A stretch of 64,000 nucleotides of DNA from Tridacna crocea. Taxonomy: Eukaryota > Mollusca > Bivalvia > Cardiida > Cardiidae. The notes beneath the pieces were generated by a model. The model searched no databases. It saw nothing but the letters and a program-made list of their open reading frames with translations, and was not told the origin of the DNA. The stretch is from the NCBI GenBank assembly GCA_943736015.1, contig OX031057.1, positions 56,998,001-57,062,000 on the forward strand, read 5' to 3'. Made by a program: the position numbers and the translations under genes. Of this stretch, positions 1 to 10,717 are shown in pieces. The first letter of the stretch is position 1; every line of letters starts with the position of its first letter.

Positions 1-2065
1 TCGAATTGCTTCTCGACCACTTACTATCCAGTATTTTGATGACAGGTCTGCTAACGTTTGGTTGGTACCAGCTACATGAAAACCTTTCTCATGATAATGT
101 TTGATTATGAGTTTTGTAATCCAATGTTTCCTTGGTAGAATAATTGTGTATCTGACATTGTATGACAGGAACTCTGCATATTTTAGACGACTATCTGACC
201 GAAGAATTCCATCCTCATCAAGTACAGGATTCAAACTAACTAGTCTGCTTTTTCTGGACAATTGGATTCCACTGGCAACACTATGAATTTCTTCTCTGAA
301 AGTGTCGCTTTGAGCTTTTCTTATTGCAATACTCTCTATGTCTTCAATTTCACAAGTACTCAGTTCACCAGTCAAACGTTGGTTCTTCTCACTACAACAG
401 TTTGTTAAAAATCTGTAAACCCAAGCAAATACTCTGAGAAACTTTAACCACTTTGAGAATCTTTCAGGGCTCAAACGCCACTCTTTATCTGGTATCTGAG
501 GATATGAAATGCCTCTTTTCAGAATTTCTAGAAACACAGAGTTATTACATGTAATTGAGCTTTCTGATGTCTTTATTTCACTTTCTGCACTTTTCACCTT
601 CTCGACTTTGTTTTCTGGCCAGTTTTCTTCTGGTTCCAACAAGAATTGAGGACCATTCCACCAAAGTGAAGAAGAAGCAATTTCCTGGACAGATGCACCC
701 CTAGATATGACATCAGCTGGGTTTTCTTTTGTCGGAATGTACCGCCATTGTTGAGGATCTGTTTTTGCATGTATTTCACCTACTCTGTTGGCTACAAATG
801 GCTTGTACCTCCTGCTCTGTCCTCGGATCCAACAGAGAACATTTAAACTATCAGACCAAAAGATAACTTTTGAAATGCGATGTTCTAAGGCCTTACAAAC
901 TCTGCTTGTAGTTCGCACTCCAAGAACCGCTGCCATCAGTTCCAGTCTGGGAATACTTACAGTAATAAGAGGTGATACTTTGCTTTTTGTAGTAACTTGT
1001 CGAACTTGTACCGTATTATTTATGGTACTTTTAGCAAAAATAACAGTCCCAATTGCCTTTGAGCTGGCATCAACGAATGCATGCAATTCAAAGTTTTTAT
1101 TGCTTGTAGTAAACCCTATGTAACGTGGAATTTCAATAGATGAAAGATCCTGTAGTTCACTGAACCATTGCTGTACATGTGAAACAATAGTTGGAGGTAA
1201 TTCCTCGTCCCATGTGACACCAGAAACCCATATGTCCTGCATTATCATTTTTGCTCTGACTGTGTATGGCACTATGAAACCTACTGGGTCAAACAGAGTA
1301 GAAATCTTCTTCAAATATGACCTTTTGGTGATTTTCATGTCTGGTGACGGTCCACATATACTGAACCTGAATGTATCATCTTCTGCATGCCACAGAATTC
1401 CTAAAGTTTTCACAGAGGGCAGTCCCCCTTGACTAAGATCTGTTTCATGTAACCTCTCTGATATTGGAATTTGCTCTAAAACAGTTTGAGAGTTTGAAAG
1501 CCACTTCCGAGCAAACATTCCTGCCTTGCTCCATAATAAAGACAACTGTTTATAAAGTTCAACTCCGTCTGTTTCGCTCAAAACTGAGTCTATGGTGTCG
1601 TCCATGTAAGTCGACTTTAAAACACTTTCAACTGCCATGGGATACAGCTCTGCATTTTGTTGAGCATGTCTCTGAGTAACAAACTGAGCAAGAAAAGGAG
1701 AGGCATTGACCCCAAACACAACACTACTGAATTCATATTCCTCAGGCAGATTTTCAGATGATGAACGCCACAAAAACCTATGGTACTTTCTATCAGGTTC
1801 TGCTATTCCTATGCGCAGATACATTTCTTGAATATCACAGATCAAAGCTTCAGGGTACCTACGAAATCTCATTAAAATGTCAAATATGTCTTTTTGTAAT
1901 TTTGGACCTTGATGGATAATGTCATTTAGTGATGTCCCACTATATTTTGCTGAAGCGTCAAATACTAGTCTAACTTTTGTTGTTGTTCTAGCTGGACGAA
2001 CCACAGGAAAGTGTGGTAAATACCATCTCTGTTCCCCTTTAACACTTTCAACTTTTTGCACATAT
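1..2065 (-). pseudogene. BEL/Pao retrotransposon pol: RT, RNase H, start of integrase (partial)
   Basis: Read on the minus strand, one frame stays open from about 2065 to the left edge. It encodes the reverse transcriptase, RNase H and beginning of integrase of a BEL/Pao LTR retrotransposon. Visible landmarks, in order: RWYLPHFPVVRP and VRLVFDASAKYSGTSLND (Pao-type RT fingers), the catalytic YMDD box at 1608-1597, an RNase H-like stretch ending YIPTKENPADVISRG, and near the edge the H2C2 zinc-binding start of integrase (KHYHEKGFHVAGTNQTLADL). The integrase core and 3' LTR lie outside the window. This frame is the continuation of the protease frame to the right, separated from it by a 23-bp tandem duplication that breaks the reading frame. 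The element is therefore dead although this segment is intact. Family assignment is confident. Confidence 0.93.
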
Positions 2066-2111
2066 TTCTTACTCACATAATGATTGATTTCTTACTCACA
2101 TAATGATTGAT
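2066..2111. repeat. 23-bp tandem duplication that breaks the BEL/Pao pol frame
   Basis: Positions 2066-2088 and 2089-2111 are identical 23-bp units (TTCTTACTCACATAATGATT plus GAT). Because 23 is not a multiple of three, the duplication shifts the frame between the protease and reverse transcriptase segments and introduces a stop. Confidence 0.95.
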
Positions 2112-3251
2112 AGTGTCTTTGTACACATTAAGCACAGATGGATTCTTTAACAGTTTTCTTTCAGTGTTTTCTAGCCGCTTTAAAGCATAGTCATAATTGT
2201 CTGGTAAATCAGGGGCTTCTTTCCATGGTATTCCAATAGTGTATTTTCCATTTTCATACTGCAAAGACTGTTCTGTCTTCTTTATTACCAATTTTTCTAT
2301 GTCTGAAAAAGTGTTTTCACTGTCATATGTTCCTGCACTATCTATTTCCCAAAACCTTTTAAGAGTGTTATTTAATTGAGATAGTTCTCCCAAATTGTCT
2401 GTGAAAAAGGTACACAAATTCAAATTTTCCGTTGTATTTTCAATCGGGCCTACACAAGTCCAACCTAATGGAGTAAGACGGGCTATTGGTTGTCCAGGTT
2501 CCCCGCAAACTTCATGAAGAGAAAAATGCAACTGTGCATAATCTATCCCTATCAACATGTCTACTTTTGCCCTATGTTGTTGGTATGGGAACTGTATACC
2601 TTTTAAATGTTCAAATTGCCTTGATTTCTCATTCCAGTCAATAACTTGTAATTTTCCCGTCACGTTTCTAGTTGTATTGGCCTCGACAGGCATATTTACT
2701 TGTCCGTTCAAACTATGAAGACTAAACTGAACAGTCATACTTCTGAATGTATCAGATTTTCCGTTTAAAACCGATACTGTAATGTCATTTGCTGTTCCCT
2801 GAAGACCAAGCTCAGCAGCAACATCTTCATTTATGTATGTTTTGGTGCTTCCATCATCAAGCAAAGCGTTTATTTTCAGTTGCTTATCTCCATTTCTAAC
2901 GATTACAGGAACTGTTCTCAAGGTCACATATTTGTGACACTTTTGGTAAGAAGTACATGTACTAGGATCAGTGTGTAATATCTGATTACTGTCATTTCTT
3001 TTATCCACAGTGTTTTTTGAAACATCTGATTTAATGTCATCTTGATGCAGCAACCTATTGTGAGTTTTTTGACAATTATTTACACCACACTGGCGTGTTT
3101 TCTTGCATTTAACAGCACAATGATTTCTGCCTAGACATCTATAACACAGTTTCAATTTCTTGGCTTCTTCCCATCTATTCTTTACTGGTAATTGCTTAAA
3201 ATTGTCACAGTTCCAGATTTTATGTTCACCTTTACAAAGTGCACAACCCAC
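2073..3251 (-). pseudogene. BEL/Pao gag zinc knuckles and aspartic protease segment
   Basis: An open segment of 392 codons whose first residues hold two cysteine-rich zinc knuckles typical of BEL/Pao Gag (CALCKGEHKIWNC and LCYRCLGRNHCAVKC, residues 3-50). A retropepsin-like protease of the DUF1758 type follows, with its active-site signature INALLDDGSTKTYI near residue 130. The segment ends SKKSIIM then stop, but this ending is an artefact of a 23-bp tandem duplication at 2066-2111. Removing one unit in thought would join NHYVSKK to YVQKVESVKG of the reverse transcriptase frame. Its first codon is GTG, directly after an in-frame TAA at 3254-3252, so it is the continuation of the Gag frame upstream, not an independent gene. 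Confidence 0.9.
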
Positions 3252-3596
3252 TTATGGTTTTGAATCAGTATAGAATGTCTGACTTTGCCTTTTTCCAGAA
3301 GTTTTTGAGGTATTTCCAGGAACTGAAATCCCCTGTGATGTCTCAGCAGCAATAACTTGGAACTTGGCCTCTTGCACAATCCACTCATGCAGTGTTAAAA
3401 CATTTTCTTCTGAGCTCGTCTCAAAAATCCATCGATGATATCGTTTCAACATAGACTCAGGCATTTTCTTTTGCAAATGGATATATAACACACCATTGCC
3501 TAAATCTTCTTTTCTATTTGCATCAGTTAAATTTATAATAGCAATGTCAAGTAAATCGGCAAATTGATCCACTAATTTCGCATTCTCACTTTGAAT
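3252..3596 (-). pseudogene. BEL/Pao gag, C-terminal part
   Basis: Encodes a Gag segment beginning near VDQFADLLDIAI and ending TFYTDSKP, followed by TAA and then the zinc-knuckle frame without any frame change. A single stop therefore separates this segment from the zinc knuckles. Upstream, the homologous frame ([17 protein letters not shown] then [10 protein letters not shown]) is in another phase, and the switch falls at a run of G on the plus strand around 3597-3602. This suggests a one-base homopolymer indel. The zinc-knuckle context supports a Gag identity. Confidence 0.8.
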
Positions 3597-4318
3597 GGGG
3601 GGAAATTCTCTAATTCTTCTAAGTATAGAGACACATGTCTACGTTCTCCTCCAAATTTACGTTCAAGTCTATCTTTGGCAGCCTGATAGGCCATAGCTGA
3701 ATGACCCAAACTTTCTATACACTATAAGGCCTCGCCCGTTAAATACTGTCTGAGCTGAAGCATCTTATACTCAGGAGTAGCAGGTGCACTGTCTATGCAT
3801 GCCATAAATGATGCTTTCCAAGATTCATATTTCTTTTTAGAACCATCAAACACCGGAATTGTCACTCTTTTCATTTGTTTCCACATATCTTTTCCCAGTT
3901 CTATTTTGTGCTGATCATTACTGGTATGTGTCTGATCTAAACTTGACGAACTTTTGCTAATTTCTAAACACTCAAAAGCTTTCTGATGAGCAGCATTATA
4001 CTCAGTGTCTATTAGCTCCATTTCTCCTTGAATGAGCTGTTCATTCTCATGGTCTGAAAGTTCAATGTATGCTGTACACAACTTCTCAAGGGCGTCTATT
4101 ATTTTATCCTGGGCTTTATCAAGTGCTGTCTGAAGCTGACGAATCTCCTTCCTATTTATTTCATCGCTATACGTTGCACTTACTAGTCTGTTTTTACTCT
4201 TAGTAAAGGCTGACTTACATATTGCCTTCTGCTTTTTCAATTCTGAAACAACATGGCGGTCAATTTTCCCGTCCTCGGCACGCCAATCAGCTAAATCTTT
4301 TTCTTCTGTACTTGCCAT
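3597..4318 (-). pseudogene. BEL/Pao gag, N-terminal part
   Basis: A Gag-like frame begins at the ATG at 4318 (MASTEEKDLADWRAEDGK) and continues through a helical, lysine- and glutamate-rich region to QMKRVTIPVFDGSKKKYESW and LRQYLTGEAL. The pattern PVFDGSKKKYESWKASF is the usual BEL/Pao capsid-domain entry. A TAG at 3724-3722 follows GEAL, and the same frame then goes on with [19 protein letters not shown] up to the G-run indel. The open frame extends upstream of 4318, but that part reads through the leader and primer site, so 4318 is preferred as the start. Confidence 0.82.
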
Positions 4319-4376
4319 CTCGAGCCAAAATAGAACCAAAATAACTATGCATATCCCTAGACGAACCTTCAAACCT

Positions 4377-4389
4377 CGCTCTGCTACCA
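4377..4389 (-). other. Candidate tRNA primer-binding site of the BEL/Pao element
   Basis: On the minus strand TGGTAGCAGAGCG begins with the TGG expected of a primer site complementary to a tRNA 3' CCA end. It lies about 60 nt upstream of the proposed gag ATG. The 5' LTR should lie just to the right (above 4390); its outer limit could not be fixed, since the second LTR is outside the window. Confidence 0.5.
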
Positions 4390-4777
4390 ATTTGGTCCGT
4401 AGATGACAACAATTCGCTTCAATTTTCATCGATTTCTTTAATTTTCTTTTTCTACACATTTCTCTTGTTTTTCTATCTAATGGAGAAACAATATTCAAGG
4501 GACGTAACCTTGAAAATTTCAATGTTTTCTATCGTCTACTAAGGGAGGTAACTTTTGAAAACAGCTAAACCTTTCTTTCTTCAGAACAATTGGTATGTAA
4601 TCGACCCCAGGTCTGTTTAAAAGGCGTAGTATCCTCAAGAACTACGAATATTTTCTGTTTAACCAAGTATGTTTTACCAATATCCTTCGTAACTAGAACA
4701 GAAGATATGATTCCATTTACAAAGAACCTCTTGAAATCTACTGACTTGCTCAGAAGTTACATGTATCAAAAGTAACA
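4390..4777 (-). other. Probable LTR/leader of the BEL/Pao element plus unassigned sequence
   Basis: This stretch lies between the primer site of the BEL/Pao element and the neighbouring retroelement. By position it should contain the 5' LTR on the minus strand. No gene was recognised, and without the partner LTR its ends cannot be drawn. Confidence 0.35.
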
Positions 4778-5590
4778 TTAGGTTTCTGACATGACGGGAT
4801 AAGAGACAATGTCATCAACAATAGCTGCCTTCGTTATATCACAAAGTAATGCTTTAGGCTTAAAAGTCAAAGGATCGGCCGTATTGTTACAGATGCAACT
4901 AGAAGTATTCGTGTCTAAAGAGGTCTCCAAGACGTGGGCAGACAGTATAGGCCACATAAGTGTTATCAGGAGTCTCTGTAACTGCGTTGAAAACATCTGA
5001 AGGTAACTTTCAAACAATACTATTAATCGTTCTCGTCTGAAACGGACCCACAGTAAAAGGTTCCCGTGATAAACAGCGAATGGAAAAGGTTTTACTATCC
5101 AACATACTGGCTGCTGACATCCAAGCATCATCAAAAGATGAATAATACTCCTCAATGGTGTCTTTACAACGCCGCAAAACATTTGTACCAACGATAGCAG
5201 GACATGATGAATTAAACTGGTTGTACGGTATCACTAGGATAGGTACATCTAAAACAAAATTATCACTGATGGAATAGCAAAACTGGCCTGATTGTATCCA
5301 ATGTACTTCATCGAGGTTCCATCAGCAATGGACAACGAAAGTCCTAATGAATCAAGATTCATCAAAGATGGTTGGGAAGGCATTGATTGGAAAGCCGATT
5401 CCTATATAGTTGTGACCATGGACCCACTATCCACTTACGACTTGTAAGATTTACCATCAATGACCACAGAGGTAACAATAGCATGGCCAACCAGTCTTTC
5501 CGTGAGTTCATGACTGGGCTCTTTGGGTTCATCAGCCTCTGATCAACCAGAGGCGGTTACTCTTTTGGCTGCGAAGATGTGTTGGATGAG
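4778..5590 (-). pseudogene. Retropepsin region of a Ty3-like retroelement, broken
   Basis: Downstream of the Gag frame the minus strand carries a decayed retroviral-type aspartic protease. One frame reads VTSVVIDGKSYKS, stop, VDSGSMVTTI (the DSGS active site, about 5450-5400). Then come VIPYNQFNSSCPAIVGTNVL (5232-5170) and, in a shifted frame, SCICNNTADPLTFKPKALLC (about 4900), which resembles the region after the protease in Ty3/gypsy Pol. At least two stops and one frameshift interrupt it. No reverse transcriptase follows, because the sequence abuts the BEL/Pao element. The family assignment rests on motif order alone. Confidence 0.6.
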
Positions 5591-5591
5591 T

Positions 5592-6445
5592 CTAAGACTG
5601 CCGATTCTGATTCCAATTCATGTTTCTCGGACCGCCTCTCCTATTTCCGTTTATATTCTGGTTTCGGTTCTGCTGATCTGAATTGCAGCTTCTAAGTTTC
5701 TTCATGATTTGATCAAATTTTGAATCAATACCACTCAACTGGGATTGCATGGAACACAGCTGAGAAGAAAATTTTGAATCCAAACCAGACTCCAGCTCTT
5801 TCAACTTAAAATCCAAAGATGAAGAATCAGTGTTTGAAGATACAGGATTGTGTTGGACTTTTCTAGAAGGTGATGTTGTGTTGAAGAATTTGAAGCACCT
5901 AGTTCCTTCTCCTGTATCCCACCTTTACGAAGTAATTCTATATAATCAGTGCATGATTCATAATCCTTCCTAGTCTTATCCCGTAAAGCGGATGAAGATA
6001 ATCCGGTCCAAAACCTATGACATAACATATCATTTCTAACTAAGGGACTCATTTGTGAACCATCCATTGCAGAATATAGGAGAGATTCAAGCCGACATGA
6101 ATTATCAATAACGCTTTCATTCGGATGCTGAGCTGCAAAGAACTCTTGTGTAGTCGTATTTCTTGGAGAAAGATCATTAAAAGTTGAATCCAGTTTTTGA
6201 AGGAGCGCTGTTACAGTCGTCAGGTTTTCCCTTAAAGGAAGGAACAATCTCCTTGCCGTGCCTCTCAAAGAATTACGGACAATTTGTAAAACATGACTAG
6301 GTGGAAGATCATTATCAGAAACCAAACAACAAACTTCATATCTCCACCCTGCGTGTGAAACTTCACCCTTGGGAATAGGATCGTGTCCTAAAAAGAAAGG
6401 CAATTTAGGAATAAAGGGTGGGTAATATTGCGAAGCCTGATTCAC
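5592..6445 (-). pseudogene. Retrotransposon Gag (Ty3/PNMA-like), two overlapping frames
   Basis: An open frame of 214 codons starts at 6445 (MNQASQYYPPFIPKLPFFLG). It contains the arrangement seen in Ty3-type and paraneoplastic-Ma-like capsids: a WRYEVCCLVSD segment, SLRGTARRLFLPL, then LDSTFNDLSPRNTTTQEFF and LESLLYSAMDGS. After a frame change near 5815 the product continues as a glutamine- and asparagine-rich tail with a coiled-coil-like stretch (MDFKLKELESGLDSKFSSQL) and basic RGGPRNMNWNQNR. No CCHC knuckle is visible. It precedes the retropepsin fragment and both belong to one element. Capsid identity is an inference from the motif pattern. Confidence 0.6.
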
Positions 6446-6493
6446 AGTTTAACTAGAACTACCAGACAAACTAAAACTGGGTCCTGGTGTTTT

Positions 6494-6507
6494 GGGTTTC
6501 GCACCCA
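6494..6507 (-). other. Candidate primer-binding site of the gag-protease element
   Basis: The minus strand reads TGGGTGCGAAACCC about 50 nt upstream of the Gag ATG. It starts with TGG and would pair with a tRNA 3' end terminating in CACCCA. This fits the expected position of a primer site, with an LTR to its right, although no LTR pair could be identified. Confidence 0.45.
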
Positions 6508-6519
6508 AGAGTAGTATGT

Positions 6520-6970
6520 TATACTTTTTTCACACCTTTGTTGCTGAGCCTGAGCCAACCAGGAGACCAGAAGTGACCACGTGACCGGAAATGGGCACCG
6601 CCATATTGGATTACCTTAACCAGCGTCATTTGGATGTCCTTCAAGTGATGTTATGGCTAAAACTAGCCGCTAAAAACGGGTCAAAGCGTGTTTTGGTCGT
6701 GCCATTACTAAAAATGGGTCTAGTCAGAAACAGGTCGATGGATGTTTTCGTTCGAAAACATTGTAGAGAAAAGGAGAAAATACTGGCTTCGTTGGAATGA
6801 GGTCATATGTGATCGGGTCGACAGGCGTCAGTGTTAAATGTCCTCTCATTTCAAATTTAACGCTCATTTTGTAGCTTGTATAAGCCCATACCGTGACACC
6901 TACCTACCACCCCTTTACCCAGTGTTAAATATTCCAAATGCTGGTGATCAACGAAGAGTTAAATGTTTTT
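6520..6970. other. No gene recognised
   Basis: By position the left part could hold the LTR of the gag-protease element. Otherwise nothing recognisable was seen. Confidence 0.3.
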
Positions 6971-6972
6971 TG

Positions 6973-8045
6973 AAAACATTGTGGCAAAAGAAGAAAATGC
7001 TAGTGACATGATAAAAGATTATCAACCTAAGGAACAGTTAAACGGTGGGTTGTTCGATAACATTATGGCAAAAGGAGAAAAAATGGTGGGTTACGGGTTG
7101 TCTACAAACGCCCATTTTCGAGAAAGACAGCATTGAGGCAAAACGGGAAAAAACAAATCTCCTGTCTCCCCTTTCTGTCTTTCTAACTGTCCCACTTGGT
7201 CTCCCAAACGACAAAAGTTAGGCTATATCAAATTAAAAGCGTCTGCAAATGTGTGTGCGTAGAAAAAAAACCGATTGCATACAAACATTGTGGCAAAAGA
7301 CTTAAATGTTGTTGACATAGAAGATCAAACTAACAAGCAGTAAAGCTTTTCTGGAAAACATTTTAACAAAACATCAGAATTTCACTCTAGTCCGAATTGA
7401 AAGCACTTGCAGACGACAAAATAAATGTAACTCAAAATTTGAAAATTTGTTTACCAGCAGGATACAAACATTGTGGGAAAGGAGCAGAATGCTGGCTCTT
7501 TACGAAACGACAAAATTTCACATTGGTCTAAATCAAAAGCACTTGCAGACGACAACATTGTGGGCAAAGGAGAAAATGCTGGCTCTACGAAATGACAAAA
7601 TTTCAGACTAGTCCAAATTCAAAGTACTTGCAGACGACAAAACAAATGTAACTAAACCATTGAAATTTGTTTTCCAGCAGGCTATAAACATTGAAGGCTA
7701 CAAACATTGTGGCAAAAGAAGAAACTGCTGATGACATGATGAAAAATGATCATACTAAGGAACGGTAAAACAATGGGTTGTTCGATAACATTATGGCAAA
7801 AGGAAAAAATAAAAAAAAAGCCGTGGGTCCCGGCTTGTAAACAAACGCCCATTTTCGCGAAAGAAAACATTGAGCCAAAACGAGAAAAAAACTATTTTAT
7901 TCCCCCCCTTTCTATCTTTCCTCTCCCAAACGACAAAACTTGGGCTATATCAAATTCATAGCGTCTGCAGATACATGTGTGTGCGTAGAAAGAACGATTG
8001 CAGAAAAACATTGTGGAAAAAGACTAAAATGTTGGTGACATAGAT
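6973..8045. repeat. Duplicated block built from MITE halves
   Basis: Two diverged direct copies, 6973-7324 and 7702-8045, share the order: AACATTGTGGCAAAAGAAGA, GGGTTGTTCGATAACATTAT, AAACGCCCATTTTCG, the CCCAAACGACAAAA segment and a terminal TGTGTGTGCGTAGAAA. Between them (7325-7701) lie two shorter repeats containing CTTGCAGACGACAA. All these blocks carry arms of the TTAA-flanked palindromic MITE common elsewhere in the window, but without complete ends. They look like a decayed nest that later underwent a segmental duplication of about 730 bp. Confidence 0.7.
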
Positions 8046-8252
8046 ACATTTTTTTCTCATCTTTTTTCGACAGACCCTTCATGGCTTTGTGATAAAGATG
8101 AAGATCAGTAATCTGATATGCTGGGTTTTTCGTTGGAGTGTCCTTGGGCAGGTCACTTCAACAGGTTAGTTGTAATAACAAGTTTTGGCCCAGCTCAAAC
8201 TACCTTTTAAGTGTCAACACAACAAATGGGATCTGTTGTTGATACATTACCC

Positions 8253-8295
8253 TGTCTGTCTGTCTGTATATCTGTCTGTCTGTTTGTCCATCTCT
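8253..8295. repeat. TGTC-type tetranucleotide microsatellite
   Basis: Short imperfect array of CTGT/TGTC units. Confidence 0.85.
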
Positions 8296-8503
8296 GTCTC
8301 CTGAGTTACGGAAAAAAAAAAGAGTTTTGCGGAGGTCATGTCAATGGTGTGGGAGTGGCGAGGAGGTACAGAGAGAACTGAGAGGAGTCACACAGTAGGT
8401 GATGATCAGCATGGGCCTTATTAGTCAGTACAGAAGGTTGCGTTTATCAATATATGTACGTATGTCAGTGTTAAAACAACTGTTCTAGAAGCGAACCAAA
8501 GGA

Positions 8504-8880
8504 ATGAAGACCTATGCATCCGATCCTTTGAGATGGGAGAGGTATTTCGAAAATGTTATGAACGGACAGATTCCAGCTCGATTGTCGTATAGAGCAAGCA
8601 TTATACTCATCGAAGAAAATCATCAGAGATCTGAAAAAAAAAAGCGAGTTGGTTACTATAAAGGCTGTGACCCCTCTGGAGAGAACTGTTGAACAAGCCA
8701 AGAGTGAACTGCGCAAGCAAGGTTTCGTTTTTGAGAATACCATGTAAAAACACAGACTCGAAAGAGAAAACGAGAAGAAGACTTACCGGTTATAGTTGAA
8801 CTACAGCGACATTAGCAAGGTGTTGCCGAAAAATCACATCTCACAAATGGGCAAATCTGGATTTTAGAGGTGACACCTTC
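8504..8880 (+). pseudogene. Unrecognised broken coding remnant upstream of the zinc-finger ORF
   Basis: A start at 8504 gives MKTYASDPLRWERYFENVMN and continues to an A-run at about 8634-8643. In the other phase after that run the reading goes on as ELVTIKAVTPLERTVEQAKS to about 8745. A further phase reads TRKRKREEDLPVIVELQRH and ends at about 8815. The composition (charged, few low-complexity stretches) suggests former coding sequence interrupted at homopolymers, possibly the upstream genes of the same unit as the zinc-finger ORF. I do not recognise the protein, and no function is proposed. Confidence 0.35.
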
Positions 8881-9467
8881 GCCTTCTCATCAGTGTCACA
8901 CAGACTGTCGATGTGAACGCATGCGATATTTGCGCTAAACAGTTAAAAAGGAAAAATAATATGCTGCGTCACAAAAGGAGTTTTCACTACCAGGACCAAG
9001 ATTCTGACATGGAGCAATCCGAGGATATGGAGCAACGGACTTACGAAAGCACTGATGAATCAGAGAGTGAAGAGCAAGTGGCAAAATACGACCCATGGGA
9101 TAGTCTCATACAAAAGGAAACTGAGCAATATCAAGAGAAATTTGAAGAGGCAGTTTCTAAACTTACTCGACACAACAGATTAGGAGTAACGGAGGCACGG
9201 CACAAGGCCTACGAAGATTTACGGTCAACTTACCAGAAAGCACTTGTTAATGTCTTAACAAGCAGGATGGCTTGGTTTAACGCGTTAAGGAAGGATCCTG
9301 TATACAAGAGTATGCACAAAACAGCTAGCGATCTGGACATGGAGGATTTTACTAGAGACGAAGCTTGGAAATATGCCATCTGCAAACGCAAATATCTCCT
9401 GAATTCCATCCTCGATGACTTTGACCCACCGAAAATGGAAGCATTTGACAATAACCATAAAAAGTGA
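8871..9467 (+). CDS. Uncharacterised protein with one C2H2 zinc finger
   Basis: An uninterrupted frame of about 195 codons runs from just after a TGA at 8871 to the TGA at 9465-9467. It has no ATG before the finger. The first usable codons are GTG at 8913, or the frame is an internal or last exon entered from upstream. Near its start lies a C2H2 finger, CDICAKQLKRKNNMLRHKRS followed by FH (C-x2-C-x12-H-x4-H). A short acidic linker rich in D, E, Q and S follows, then a mainly helical domain with WDSLIQKETEQYQEKFEEAV, LRSTYQKALVNVLTSRMAW and DEAWKYAICKRKYLLNSILD, ending DFDPPKMEAF. I cannot assign the C-terminal domain. It may be a host gene or a gene of a large DNA transposon; the decayed coding remnant just upstream favours the second. 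No function is claimed beyond probable nucleic-acid or protein binding by the finger. Confidence 0.6.
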
Positions 9468-9479
9468 TCAAGTGGTCAT

Positions 9480-9870
9480 AACGGAATGTTATTATGATAA
9501 TGCACATGTAATCTATTTCAAAAAGTCAAACCAATGGCATTGTTTTCGATTCTTTTACTATGTTTCAATTTAAATTGTAACTAAAAAAAAAACCCTGAAA
9601 AATGTCCATAACACATATCTGTTTTCTTTTACCCACCTTTCTTGTGGTCTGTCATCCGACTCCTCGAAGCTGATCATCATCTACAACCTACAACCTACAA
9701 TTCTCCTTGTGACTCTCATCGCTACTCATTCATCATTGACATTCACTCCGCCATCCTCCTCCTTTCCTTTCTTTAAACTCATTTTGATACAACTGACAAC
9801 CGAAATCTAAACACTGACAGCCGAATTTATATTAGACAAATTTATGTGTTCTGGACAAAGAGAATTGATT
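9480..9870. other. No gene recognised
   Basis: AT-rich stretch after the zinc-finger ORF, with a short A-run near 9583. No canonical AATAAA was seen directly downstream of the ORF. Confidence 0.4.
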
Positions 9871-10099
9871 GAATAGCATTTTACGCCGCTTTCAACATTA
9901 TTTCAGTCATATCACGGCTCACATATTCCTGTAACTCAGGGTTTCACCAGTACTACGCTCGGGCTCTGAAGTGTCTTGCTCAAGGACACTTTCACAAAAA
10001 AAAAAAAAAAAAAAAAAAAACAGCGGATCATGTGAGTCTAGAACCCGTGACCTCCGGGTTAAGGACCCCACTCTTTACCGCAGAGCCACGCAGGACCCG
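9871..10099 (-). mobile_element. tRNA-derived SINE
   Basis: On the minus strand the right end reads as a degenerate tRNA head (TGCGTGGCTCTGCGGTAAAG and a B-box-like GGTTCTAGACTC). It is followed by a body with GAGCACTTCAGAGCC-like sequence and a tail containing GTTGAAAGCGGCGTAAAA. Same family as the copy at 10718-10955. An A-run (about 9997-10020) interrupts it. Confidence 0.8.
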
Positions 10100-10164
10100 A
10101 GAAATAGAGAGAAACAGAGAGGCAAACAAGTAAGACAGATAGATAGAGAAAAAAGAGAGAAATA

Positions 10165-10171
10165 GAGAGAC

Positions 10172-10215
<44 letters not shown>
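10165..10215. repeat. (TC)n microsatellite
   Basis: About 25 consecutive TC units beside a purine-rich GAGA stretch. Confidence 0.95.
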
Positions 10216-10217
<2 letters not shown>

Positions 10218-10484
10218 AGCAAGCCGCCCCCTCCTCCACTTCCCTCTGTTCATACGGACTTGTAAATTATAACAAATTACTCTCCACACCTTTCTGTTCT
10301 TTTGTTATTTTTTCCCTTCCTTTTTTTTTATTATTATTATTAAATTGACTTATGTTTTCTGTAGTTAGTAATGATATGATCATTAATTAACCGTTACCCA
10401 AAATTTGGAGAACTTTATAAGCCTAAGCTTTTCTTCGGTATATTTGTCTCATGTTTGTATTATATCGATCGTCTATTGTAAACT

Positions 10485-10560
10485 TAGTCTGAGGACCTTG
10501 CGGGGAAAGGAGAAAATGCTGCTAACCAGCGTTAAAGTCTCCTTTTCCACAATGTGTTTG
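10485..10560. mobile_element. Degenerate palindromic MITE fragment
   Basis: Contains the central arms GGGAAAGGAGAAAATGCTG and TCTCCTTTTCCACAATG of the TTAA-flanked MITE, without its ends. Confidence 0.65.
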
Positions 10561-10717
10561 ACCCTGTAGAGGACCGTTATTTCATTTGTCCCACTTTTGA
10601 AGGTTTTTTTTTTGCAGAAGTTTTCAATTTAGAAGAAAGTAGAATTGATAGTTTGGTAGTGTTAAAGCAGTATGTATCTACTGACATAGAAAAAAAATGC
10701 TGGGCAGTGTCAAATAA

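Noticed and set aside
2073-2110. A natural protein end SKKSIIM
   Set aside because: It results from the 23-bp duplication; the homologous frame continues in the next phase.
4319-4522. Extended Gag N-terminus beginning at 4522
   Set aside because: It reads through the candidate primer-binding site at 4377-4389, so it is leader/LTR sequence.
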